Assembly (NCBI GenBank): GCA_011046315.1
Contig: DSAU01000398.1
Location: 1 to 6,138, forward strand
Direction of reading: 5' to 3'
Length of the DNA stretch: 6,138 nt
Origin: a bacterium
Lineage (GTDB): Bacteria > Zhuqueibacterota > Zhuqueibacteria > Thermofontimicrobiales > Thermofontimicrobiaceae
The notes beneath the pieces are model-generated. The model had not been told where the DNA came from and searched no databases. It saw nothing but the letters and a program-made list of their open reading frames with translations. Within the stretch, counting starts at the first letter, position 1. The number at the start of each line of letters is the position of its first letter. Below are positions 1 to 5,969 of this stretch, one piece after another. The position numbers were made by a program, and so were the translations under genes.

Positions 1-1002
1 CTGTTGTTCCCCGGGGCTATTGGTCTGATGTTGGCAGGTATTCTGGCTGCCAATATGTCCACGCTTGACGCCGGATCAGTCACCAATTCAGCGCTGTTCA
101 TTCGAAATTTGTACCAGCCGTTCCTTCCCGAAAAATCTGAAATGCATTATATTAATGTTGGTAGAATTGTAATTGCAGTAACACTCTTGGGTGGAATTGG
201 CACGGCTGTGTTCGTTGGAAATTTGCTTGATTTGTTCAAATATTTTATCTCCATTCCCGCAATCTTTGGCGCGCCCATCTGGCTGGCGTTTGTCTGGCGC
301 AGATTGACCAGATGGGCGGTGATTATTCAGGTGGTAATATGCTTTACAATTTATGCCATCATTCCCAATCTATTTCAGACGCTGGATTGGGCGCGGTATA
401 ACGAATCCTTTTTGCTGGAAACCACGCCTAAAACAGTCACTGTTACAACAAGTGCGCTTCAAGAAGATGTGGAAGCCGGACGCGCCGATAAGATTGGAAC
501 CTCAATTGAAAAGGAACACATAATTGCCCCTGCTGGCGTCTTCTTTGAGCATGTGGCACGCGACAATCCCGAAGACCCAAGCTCACGCAAGGTCGGGATC
601 GGTCGATTTCACGCGGAAATCTGGGTGTTGAGTTGGCTGAGTATTGATTTTTCAAATTTCACCAAAGCTCAGTTGGTGACGACCCGCTTTCTATTTGATG
701 CCCTGTTTCCATTTCTGTTGCTATTTGTGATAAGCTTTTTAACCAAGCCTGTATATAAAGAAGATCTGGATCGCTTTTATGGCAAACTGCGTACACCGGT
801 TCAGCCAACCCCTGAGCTGGAAGAAAAGGCTTTGGAGGACGCGTACCAGCACCCTGAAAAATTTGAGAAAGATAAATTGTTTCCGGGAACTCAATGGGAA
901 ATCATGAAACCATCAATGCAGGATCTTTATGGGTTTGGCGGCAGTTGGTTGCTGGTGTTTTTTATTTTATTTTTGTTGTGGGTGATGGTAAATATAAAAT
1001 AA
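1..1002 (+). CDS. Sodium:solute symporter (SSS family), 3' part
   Basis: Inner-membrane secondary transporter that would couple solute uptake (sugar, amino acid, carboxylate or similar; the substrate cannot be read) to the Na+ gradient. The frame is open from the first base, so the N-terminal half lies outside the window; 333 codons remain. The segment AGILAANMSTLDAGSVTNSA (about residues 12-31) is the characteristic SSS helix with the Ser/Thr-rich stretch that in vSGLT-type carriers contributes to the Na2 sodium site. Further hydrophobic helices lie near residues 52-76, 80-99, 104-122, 230-247 and 315-331. Between the fourth and fifth of these is a hydrophilic insertion (about 131-210). The C-terminal part, with DLDRFYGKLRTPV followed by a charged linker and one last helix, is a recurring layout in SSS carriers of environmental bacteria. 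The family call is secure; the solute is unknown. Confidence 0.9.
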   Translation: MLFPGAIGLMLAGILAANMSTLDAGSVTNSALFIRNLYQPFLPEKSEMHYINVGRIVIAVTLLGGIGTAVFVGNLLDLFKYFISIPAIFGAPIWLAFVWRRLTRWAVIIQVVICFTIYAIIPNLFQTLDWARYNESFLLETTPKTVTVTTSALQEDVEAGRADKIGTSIEKEHIIAPAGVFFEHVARDNPEDPSSRKVGIGRFHAEIWVLSWLSIDFSNFTKAQLVTTRFLFDALFPFLLLFVISFLTKPVYKEDLDRFYGKLRTPVQPTPELEEKALEDAYQHPEKFEKDKLFPGTQWEIMKPSMQDLYGFGGSWLLVFFILFLLWVMVNIK

Positions 1003-1005
1003 ATT

Positions 1006-1043
1006 AATGACTTAAACAAAAATGCAGCGTCATTGTTTTTTTT
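1006..1043 (+). terminator. Possible weak rho-independent terminator after the symporter gene
   Basis: AATGAC (1006-1011) pairs perfectly with GTCATT (1029-1034) around a 17-nt loop, and a run of eight T follows (1036-1043). It begins 3 nt after the symporter stop codon. The stem is short and AT-rich, so termination would be inefficient at best. Confidence 0.4.
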
Positions 1044-1080
1044 AAATTCGCCAAGCTGATGAAATATTTAAATTATAAAA

Positions 1081-1110
1081 TTGGCAGACGTATCTTGTTA
1101 ACCATAAAAT
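1081..1110 (+). promoter_or_regulatory. Candidate sigma-70-type promoter for the sulfotransferase gene
   Basis: TTGGCA (1081-1086) and TAAAAT (1105-1110) each match five of six consensus positions and are 18 nt apart. Transcription would begin near 1117, giving a leader of about 58 nt before the ATG at 1175. This is inferred from consensus matching in AT-rich DNA only. Confidence 0.35.
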
Positions 1111-1174
1111 TCAGATGTACATTTCCGAATTGGAAAGCGCTCCAACGATAATAGATTAAAATCGGAGGTTGAAA

Positions 1175-1747
1175 ATGCAACAGGAGATAATCACCATTGT
1201 TTCAGGACTACCTCGATCCGGTACCTCGATGATGATGAAAATTTTAGAGTCTGGCGGACTCGATCCCCTGACCGACGGAATCAGAAGCGCCGATGATGAC
1301 AATCCAAAAGGCTATTTCGAATTTGAGCGCGTTAAAAAGCTCAAACAGGATAAAAGCTGGCTTTCGAATGCCCGCGGAAAAGTTGTCAAAGTGATATCAG
1401 CTTTGCTCAACGAGCTTCCGTCCGACTATCATTATAAAATAATTTTTTTACACCGTAAAATGGATGAGATTCTGGCGTCGCAAAAAAAGATGCTGCAACG
1501 ACGGGGCGAACCCACTGACAAAGTCCCTGATGAAATTATGGCGGCTGAATTTGAAAAACATGTACACCAGGTGCAGAAGTGGCTCGAAGAACAACCGAAT
1601 ATCGATGTTTTGTATCTGACTTATCACGAGGTCGTTGAAAGCCCATTAGAAAATATTCGAAAAGTTAACACATTTCTGGGAAATAGTCTGGATGAGTCAA
1701 AAATGATGACAGCGGTGGATAATTCGCTGTATCGAAATCGGGCGTGA
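1175..1747 (+). CDS. Small PAPS-dependent sulfotransferase-family protein
   Basis: Predicted to transfer a sulfuryl group from PAPS to an unknown acceptor; soluble, with no signal peptide. The 190-residue product starts with a beta strand and the 5'-phosphosulfate-binding loop SGLPRSGTSMMMKIL (residues 10-24), diagnostic of the sulfotransferase P-loop fold. A second motif, FLHRKMDEILASQ (91-103), fits the 3'-phosphate-binding site, with Arg94 and Ser102 as the likely ligands. The C-terminal ending VDNSLYRNR is typical of short bacterial members. At 190 residues it is shorter than many sulfotransferases but looks complete. The ATG at 1175 is chosen because GGAGG (1164-1168) lies 6 nt upstream; an in-frame TTG at 1169 would abut that GGAGG. 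It appears monocistronic. The acceptor could be a carbohydrate, lipid or protein; nearby genes do not decide it. Confidence 0.85.
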   Translation: MQQEIITIVSGLPRSGTSMMMKILESGGLDPLTDGIRSADDDNPKGYFEFERVKKLKQDKSWLSNARGKVVKVISALLNELPSDYHYKIIFLHRKMDEILASQKKMLQRRGEPTDKVPDEIMAAEFEKHVHQVQKWLEEQPNIDVLYLTYHEVVESPLENIRKVNTFLGNSLDESKMMTAVDNSLYRNRA

Positions 1748-1829
1748 GCAACATCAAAACGTTCGACAATGAAAAACCGATCGTTGAAAAGGTTCAAATC
1801 TAGCAGAACATTGATGAAAAATGAAAATC

Positions 1830-1874
1830 AAAAAAAATGCTTCTCCGGTAGTCTTCGAGAGAAGCATTTTTTTT
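1830..1874. terminator. Strong bidirectional intrinsic terminator
   Basis: A8 followed by TGCTTCTC (1830-1845) is perfectly complementary to GAGAAGCA followed by T8 (1859-1874), giving a 16-bp stem with a 13-nt loop. The T run serves plus-strand transcripts and the A run serves minus-strand transcripts. It sits between convergent genes: 82 nt after the sulfotransferase stop and 30 nt after the stop of the minus-strand membrane-protein gene, so it probably ends both. Confidence 0.9.
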
Positions 1875-1904
1875 CACTTTTTCTGGAACTTAACTTCATA
1901 TTTA

Positions 1905-2234
1905 TCAAATACCATTATTGAAATTATTCAGGAAAAAGAAAAACAATACCAAAAACAGCAACGTGATTGAATAGAATAAGCCGCGACGTTTTTTGCTATA
2001 TTCCAGTGCTTTTTCCTCATCCATGTAATACCTTTTTTCTTTGACCGGAATTATAATGCCCTTGTCGACCAGTCGCTTGAATATCCATGAATCTTTTACG
2101 CCGATTTGTGATAATGTTTTCGAGACGCCGGCATTGAAAACTTTTTGTTTTTTAAATTTACGAATGTAACGTAATTGGAAAAAAATCCAGAAAATGATCA
2201 AGTGATAGATGATAATGATGGGAATGGTGTACAT
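1905..2234 (-). CDS. Small two-helix membrane protein with winged-helix-like middle
   Basis: Family not recognised. The 109-residue product has an N-terminal hydrophobic helix (about residues 3-20), a basic stretch (RYIRKFKKQK, 22-31), a soluble middle and a second hydrophobic helix (about 86-102, very Phe/Leu rich). Both ends would lie in or beside the inner membrane with the basic flanks, and so the middle, on the cytoplasmic side. The middle, KRLVDKGIIIPVKEKRYYMDEE (53-74), resembles the recognition-helix end and beta wing of winged-helix proteins, but at about 50 residues it is small for a whole domain; DNA binding is speculation. The ATG at 2234 follows AGGAG with 6 nt spacing; an upstream in-frame TTG at 2267 would fall inside the end of the Nudix gene and lacks such a site. 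It starts 25 nt after the Nudix stop, so the two are probably co-transcribed. Confidence 0.7.
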   Translation of the reverse strand: MYTIPIIIIYHLIIFWIFFQLRYIRKFKKQKVFNAGVSKTLSQIGVKDSWIFKRLVDKGIIIPVKEKRYYMDEEKALEYSKKRRGLFYSITLLFLVLFFFFLNNFNNGI

Positions 2235-2259
2235 TTTGTAACTCCTTTTCTGCTGAGTA

Positions 2260-2889
2260 TTAATCAAAATATGTTGGTCGTTCCGGGTTTTTTAAATGCT
2301 GTTGTATTTCATTCAAATGTCTGGCATTGGTGCGACTTGACGATAGCGGCGGCAATTGATCAAACCCGAAAAAATCCACTGCGCTGGTCTCAAAGCTGGG
2401 GCGGGCAGCGCCACCGGTAATATCACACCAAAAGATCAATTTGAAAGCGTGATAAAATTCAATGGGCCTGCCGTTGCGATTGGCGTCAAAAACAGCGATC
2501 AGTTTTTTCGTCTCAACATCAAAGCCGCTCTCCTCCTGTACCTCTCGAATGATAGCCTGTGAAGGAAGATCGCCCACGTCTGCCCAACCACCGGGCATGC
2601 ACCATTTTTGGTCAGAGCGTTCCTGCACCAGCAAAATTTTATGGTCACGGACAATTGCGGCGCGGACATCAATTTTAGGCGTGGCATAACCGGACTGAAT
2701 TTTAAAGCTTTCCTCTACTGTTGATTTTTTAAGCATGGTACAATTGGCAAGAATTTCAGCAGAGATTTCCTGCAATCGCTCGTATCTTTCCTTCTCATAT
2801 TCGGATTGGAAGTACACCAATCCTGATTGCGCCAGCGCCTGAATCTCGCGCGCCCATTTTAGCCAGAGCGGAACTGATTGTTCGGTCAT
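2260..2889 (-). CDS. Nudix hydrolase with N-terminal Nudix_N-type domain
   Basis: Predicted cytosolic pyrophosphohydrolase acting on a nucleoside diphosphate linked to another moiety (ADP-ribose, CDP-choline or similar in characterised relatives; the substrate here is unknown). The 209 residues split into an N-terminal helical domain (about 8-55, WLKWAREIQALAQSGL...) typical of this subgroup and a Nudix fold (about 72-205). The Nudix box spans Gly101 to Phe123: GWADVGD, then REVQEESGF. The metal-binding REVQEE core (115-120) is intact; the Glu at box position 7 is Asp107. PGGWADVG before the helix is typical of the subgroup. The ATG at 2889 has only a weak upstream GAG, so translation may be modest. 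It is first in a unit with the small membrane protein gene. The family call is firm; a symbol is not justified. Confidence 0.9.
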   Translation of the reverse strand: MTEQSVPLWLKWAREIQALAQSGLVYFQSEYEKERYERLQEISAEILANCTMLKKSTVEESFKIQSGYATPKIDVRAAIVRDHKILLVQERSDQKWCMPGGWADVGDLPSQAIIREVQEESGFDVETKKLIAVFDANRNGRPIEFYHAFKLIFWCDITGGAARPSFETSAVDFFGFDQLPPLSSSRTNARHLNEIQQHLKNPERPTYFD

Positions 2890-2941
2890 TGTTTGGTCTC
2901 GTGTTCGAAAATTTTATGTTCAATTGTTTATCGAAAGTGCT

Positions 2942-2970
2942 AATTTAAGACATCAGACCAAAAATGTCAA
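2942..2970 (-). promoter_or_regulatory. Candidate promoter of the Nudix / membrane-protein unit
   Basis: On the minus strand a perfect TTGACA (2970-2965) is followed after 17 nt by TAAATT (2947-2942, four of six consensus positions). The start point would be near 2935, about 46 nt before the Nudix ATG. The spacer is bracketed by an inverted repeat, GACAT (2949-2953 on the plus strand) and ATGTC (2964-2968), which could bind a dimeric regulator that blocks the promoter. Confidence 0.5.
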
Positions 2971-3003
2971 TAGAATTTTTAACCTGGAAGCATCACCTCA
3001 CTT

Positions 3004-3060
3004 ACAGGTGGAATACTGATGCCATCGCTTGATGATCTGATTATTTATGAGATGATAAAA
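3004..3060. repeat. Dispersed repeat, copy A (57 bp)
   Basis: Matches 5970-6026 at 48 of 57 positions without gaps, in the same orientation. Conserved blocks are ACAGG-GGAAT, ACTGATGCCATCGCTTGA, TCTGATTATTTA and AGATG. The similarity may continue, with gaps, through AAGCCAG (3071-3077 here) and ACAAAAAAAG. It lies outside genes, between the operon ending at 3118 and the promoter of the Nudix unit. The function is unknown: regulatory site, part of a small RNA, or remnant of a mobile element are all possible. Confidence 0.75.
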
Positions 3061-3117
3061 TTTTTAAATCAAGCCAGCTATTTTATATATTGTTACAAAA
3101 AAAGCGATGGCATCAGT
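3015..3117. repeat. 16-bp perfect inverted repeat around a 71-bp spacer
   Basis: ACTGATGCCATCGCTT at 3015-3030 is exactly the reverse complement of 3102-3117. The left arm is the core of dispersed repeat copy A. The right arm touches the stop codon of the kinase-like gene (3118-3120). I see no direct target duplication at the outer edges (GAAT on the left, CTAC on the right), so a simple transposon-end reading is not supported. Confidence 0.8.
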
Positions 3118-3131
3118 CTACGTCTCCACCG
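3097..3131 (-). terminator. Probable intrinsic terminator of the reductase/kinase-like operon
   Basis: On the minus strand CGGTGG (3131-3126) pairs with CCATCG (3110-3105), six pairs with one G-U, around a 15-nt loop, and a run of seven T (3103-3097) follows one base later. The TAG stop of the kinase-like gene (3120-3118) falls inside the loop, so the 5' arm is coding sequence. The 3' arm and the start of the T run are the inverted copy of the dispersed repeat core. Confidence 0.55.
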
Positions 3132-3789
3132 ATGGCTGAGATATTAAACCTGGAAAGCTGTCATCAGCATAAAGCCCGCCTGTGCTTTCCAGCCAGTCCG
3201 CAATTTTTTCCACAGCGTTGCCAATATTATTGTCTGAAATATCCAACTCCAGTTTGGGTAGAATGGATTCATTTACTAACTGCCGCAACAGCTCCTGTTC
3301 CTCGATGAATTGTTGCAGATTATCGTACTGGGACGGTTTGCCGGAAACTTTCAACCTCTCATCGCGGGCAGCGGCAAACGATTCCGGCGTACGGTTGCAG
3401 AACACTAAATGAAATCCGAGTCCGGCCAGTTTTTCTTCAAGCCAGCGGAAGTCGTATTTTTTTGAGTATGTTTGGTATTGACAGGCAATGGTGGAAATAT
3501 GAAACCGGTCAACGATCCAGGAATAGTAGCGCAGTAGTTCGAACAACTGCGCCCAGGTGCGATAGGTTTCCATTGCCCGTTGCTCCTCGTGCGGCTCAAA
3601 ATTGATCAACCCTCTGCCCCATGGGAAATTGGTGAATGCGCACCATTCGGCTGAAATTATCGGCGAATGATAACGGTATTTTCTCGGACCAACGATTCTC
3701 GGATTTTCGTTTAATTGAAAGGCAATTTCAGTTTTAAAGGTGAGGCGAGTGCCTTCGAGAATGATCTTTGGACAAAGCTTCTGACCCAT
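3118..3789 (-). CDS. Thymidylate/deoxynucleoside-kinase-like P-loop protein with divergent Walker A
   Basis: Probably a nucleotide- or nucleoside-kinase-fold protein, cytosolic, 223 residues, about the length of thymidylate kinases. The start KIILEGTRLTFKTEIAFQL (8-26) has the position and shape of a P-loop, but reads GTRLTFKT where GxxxxGK[ST] is expected: Phe18 replaces the last glycine while Lys19 and Thr20 remain. WIVDRFHISTIACQYQ (91-106) matches the DR(Y/F)..S...Q region that binds the acceptor in the thymidylate/deoxynucleoside kinase group. HLVFCNRTPESFAAARDERL (127-146) resembles the following strand, acid-rich turn and Arg-bearing lid helix. The last 16 residues (ADDSFPGL...) go beyond the usual fold. 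The ATG at 3789 has GGAG (3796-3799) 6 nt upstream. It is the last gene of a three-gene unit, 30 nt after the Gfo/Idh stop. The family is inferred by motif; the substrate, and even activity, are open. Confidence 0.6.
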   Translation of the reverse strand: MGQKLCPKIILEGTRLTFKTEIAFQLNENPRIVGPRKYRYHSPIISAEWCAFTNFPWGRGLINFEPHEEQRAMETYRTWAQLFELLRYYSWIVDRFHISTIACQYQTYSKKYDFRWLEEKLAGLGFHLVFCNRTPESFAAARDERLKVSGKPSQYDNLQQFIEEQELLRQLVNESILPKLELDISDNNIGNAVEKIADWLESTGGLYADDSFPGLISQPSVET

Positions 3790-3819
3790 GCCGTGCTCCG
3801 ATATTATCGAGCTTAGATT

Positions 3820-4812
3820 TTAAAACCGAACGCTTAAACCGGAATCCGCCGTTTCCAGGGCTTTGATGATGATCTCAAGATCGCGGAATGCCTCGCGAAA
3901 GTCTGAACTGATCATTTTTTGATGACGAATGCCGTTATAAAAATCTAAAAATTCCTCAATATAACCGCCATCATCGTCAATTTGTTCCTTTTGATCGGGT
4001 AAGCCTGATCGTTGCCAGAGGATGGTGTTGTCTTCAATCAAAAAACTTCCGCGGTCGCCAAGAATGATAACGCGGTTCTCACTATAGCCGTTTGAGCTGA
4101 AAAATACATTGAACACCCCATTGACGTGCTGTTCGGTTTTAAATTGAAAGCTTAGCGTATCCAACTTGCCGATTTCCGGATTGATGCTTCTGGTGAAAGC
4201 GTTTCCTGCGATAAACTCCCCAAATAAATAGCGAAGCGCAGCGATGTTGTGAACACCGCCGTCGGTGATAAACCCACCGGGATATTGGTGGTGGATGCGC
4301 CACCGGGTTTGCGCATATTTGTTTGAAGAATCCACCAAATGAAATACATTCCAGAATACACTATACGGAGCGCCGATCTCACCGGACTGCAGCCGTGATT
4401 TGAGCCGGTGAAAAGTCTCCCGGTAGCGAAAATTTTCCGCAACCATCATGACGCGCTGGTAGCGATCTTCAAATTCGAGCAAGGCGCTGGCTTCGGTCAG
4501 ATTGGCAGCCAGCGGTTTTTCCACAAGCACGTGCTTGTCCGCTTCCAGCGCATCCTTTGTCACCTGATAATTCAAATGAATGGGCAAAACAATATCCACT
4601 GCCTCCACATCTTTTTGCTGCAGAAGTTCATGGTAGTCAAGTACATAAGGCACACCGCCAACTAATTCAGCGAAAGCGCGGGCTTTTGGCTCGGTGTGAT
4701 TGCAGACCATGACGATTTCAAATTTATGTTTAAGCTTTTGCAAAGCCGGCAGATGCAAATCTCGGGCGGCAATGCCACAGCCAATGATGCCCAGTTTAAT
4801 GGGAGTGTCCAT
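3820..4812 (-). CDS. Gfo/Idh/MocA-family oxidoreductase
   Basis: NAD(P)-dependent dehydrogenase of the family that oxidises or reduces hydroxyls of sugars, inositols and related polyols; cytosolic, substrate unknown. In the 330-residue product the Rossmann dinucleotide site is GIIGCGIAA (8-16). The family signature HVLVEKPLA (94-102) supplies the catalytic Lys99. WRIHHQYPGGFITDGGVHNIAA (171-192) carries the active-site His188, with Ala at position 192 where many relatives have Asp (D.G.H..D). The C-terminal beta-sheet domain fills about 125-330. The ATG at 4812 is preferred: AGGA (4821-4824) lies 8 nt upstream and the protein then begins as the family does. Another in-frame ATG at 4848 overlaps the reductase stop as TGATG and would add 12 polar residues by coupled translation. 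It is the middle gene of the unit; both neighbours are close, consistent with one transcript. Confidence 0.92.
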   Translation of the reverse strand: MDTPIKLGIIGCGIAARDLHLPALQKLKHKFEIVMVCNHTEPKARAFAELVGGVPYVLDYHELLQQKDVEAVDIVLPIHLNYQVTKDALEADKHVLVEKPLAANLTEASALLEFEDRYQRVMMVAENFRYRETFHRLKSRLQSGEIGAPYSVFWNVFHLVDSSNKYAQTRWRIHHQYPGGFITDGGVHNIAALRYLFGEFIAGNAFTRSINPEIGKLDTLSFQFKTEQHVNGVFNVFFSSNGYSENRVIILGDRGSFLIEDNTILWQRSGLPDQKEQIDDDGGYIEEFLDFYNGIRHQKMISSDFREAFRDLEIIIKALETADSGLSVRF

Positions 4813-4847
4813 GTTTTTGTTCCTTTCCGAGTTCTTAACGTATAACA

Positions 4848-5810
4848 TCAGGAGGTCGGGTCAACCGGAAAAAGTTCATTGAGTTCTTGGTTGAGTTCAG
4901 CGTTGATTTCAATTTCGGCGGCTTTCAGGTTATCTTTTATTTGATCGACGCGGGTCGCCCCGGTGAGAACGCTGGAAATGCCCGGCTGCGCCGCAGTCCA
5001 GGCAAGCGCCAATTGCGCGCGGCTGCATCCGACTTCCGCGGCAATTTTTTTAAACCGGTTCAGTTTCTGAATATTATGCTGGTTGTAGAACCAGTCGCGC
5101 AAAAATTCCATCCGCGAGAAGCGACTCTCGTCAGGAATTCCCTGATCGTATTTTCCGGTTAAAAAACCAGATGCCAGCGGGCTGTAGCTGACAACCCCCA
5201 TCCCTGTTTTTTTAGCCAACGGCAAAATCGTCGTCTCAACCTTTTTTCGGACAAGCAGGTTATACATCGGTTGTTCAACTTGAGGACGGTAGAGATTTCG
5301 GAAATTGGCGATGGCGTGCGCTTCAGTGAGTTGCTGTGCGTTCCACTCACTGCTGCCCCAGTAAAGGATTTTTCCCTGATGAACCAAATCGTCCATAGCG
5401 CGAATGGTTTCTTCCAGCGGTGTGTGCTCGTCAAAACGGTGACAATAATAAATATCGAGATAATCCACGCCGATGCGCTTCAGACTTTTTTCAATTGATT
5501 CCATAATATGTTTTCGGGACAGTCCGCAGTCGTTTACGTCTTCGCTGGCAGGCCAAAAAACCTTACTGGTTAGAACCAGCCTGTGGCGCGGAAATTCGCC
5601 CAACACCTTACCCATCATCCGCTCTGATTCACCTCCGCCGTAAATATCCGCCATGTCAAAAAAATTGACGCCGCTTTCATAAGCGTGACGAAGAATTTCC
5701 GAAACAGTCTGCTGGTCTTTGACAGTCTCGCCAAAGGTTGCCCAACCGCCAAAACTCAACTTGCTCACTTTAAGTCCGCAATTTCCCAATGCTCTGTATT
5801 CCATGTTCAT
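4848..5810 (-). CDS. Aldo/keto reductase, Kv-beta-like group
   Basis: Cytosolic NADPH-type (beta/alpha)8-barrel reductase for aldehydes or ketones, including sugar carbonyls; the exact substrate is unknown. The 320-residue length is normal for this group. The catalytic tetrad is complete: Asp52 and Tyr57 in FDMADIYGGGESE, Lys83 in LTSKVFW, His124 in YYCHRFD. His124 is the enzyme-type residue, where the mammalian Kv-beta channel subunits carry Asn. GKILYWGSSEW (146-156), QVEQPMYNLL (177-186) and SYSPLASGFLTGKY (208-221) are the barrel strands and cofactor loop typical of this group. SSVLTGATRVDQIKDNLKA (279-297) is the C-terminal cofactor-binding segment. The ATG at 5810 is supported by GGAG (5817-5820) 6 nt upstream. 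It is the first gene of the unit; its TGA overlaps an alternative start of the next gene (TGATG at 4848). Confidence 0.93.
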   Translation of the reverse strand: MNMEYRALGNCGLKVSKLSFGGWATFGETVKDQQTVSEILRHAYESGVNFFDMADIYGGGESERMMGKVLGEFPRHRLVLTSKVFWPASEDVNDCGLSRKHIMESIEKSLKRIGVDYLDIYYCHRFDEHTPLEETIRAMDDLVHQGKILYWGSSEWNAQQLTEAHAIANFRNLYRPQVEQPMYNLLVRKKVETTILPLAKKTGMGVVSYSPLASGFLTGKYDQGIPDESRFSRMEFLRDWFYNQHNIQKLNRFKKIAAEVGCSRAQLALAWTAAQPGISSVLTGATRVDQIKDNLKAAEIEINAELNQELNELFPVDPTS

Positions 5811-5834
5811 AAGTAACTCCGTGTAGAATTTACC

Positions 5835-5936
5835 ATCTGTTTAAATCAACAGCGCAGCAACAAAATTTCGCCTCAGCCCATCCAAAAATTTGATCGCCGA
5901 CAATTAAAACATACGAATAATCTGTTAAAAAATCAA
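5835..5936. repeat. Pair of imperfect direct repeats upstream of the reductase
   Basis: ATCTGTTTAAATCAA (5835-5849) and ATCTGTTAAAAAATCAA (5920-5936) share both ends and differ only in the A/T-rich middle. The second overlaps the candidate -35 box, and the first lies in the leader. They could be two sites for one regulator, or chance in AT-rich DNA. Confidence 0.35.
5908..5936 (-). promoter_or_regulatory. Candidate promoter of the three-gene reductase operon
   Basis: On the minus strand TTGATT (5936-5931) and TATGTT (5913-5908) are exactly 17 nt apart, each matching four of six consensus positions. Transcription would start near 5901 and leave a leader of about 90 nt. The boxes are weak, and AT-rich DNA offers many such matches. 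Confidence 0.3.
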
Positions 5937-5969
5937 GCTTCAATTTGGTGATTTAGTAAAACATCAGAT

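Noticed and set aside
443..655. Minus-strand 70-codon frame within the symporter gene
   Set aside because: Antisense to coding sequence, Arg-rich composition as expected for a shadow frame, no start signal.
2175..2689. Plus-strand open frames opposite the Nudix and membrane-protein genes
   Set aside because: They lie antisense to well-supported genes, have no ribosome binding sites and no recognisable protein features.
3015..3117. A 103-bp MITE bounded by the 16-bp inverted repeats
   Set aside because: Similarity to copy B begins outside the left repeat (ACAGG-GGAAT), so the inverted repeat is not the element boundary. No target duplication is visible, and copy B lacks the right-hand arm.
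2979..3160. Shared AACCTGGAA(A)GC string at 2981-2991 and near 3147-3158
   Set aside because: About 12 bases with a gap, and the second lies inside the coding 3' end of the kinase-like gene; compatible with chance.
3790..3806. Small palindrome CGATA/TATCG between the dehydrogenase and kinase-like genes
   Set aside because: Too small, no T run, and it overlaps the ribosome binding site region; no reason to call a terminator or operator.
4408..5498. Several 75-96 codon frames overlapping the two oxidoreductase genes
   Set aside because: They are shadow frames of the reductase and dehydrogenase genes, whose motifs run uninterrupted through the same DNA.
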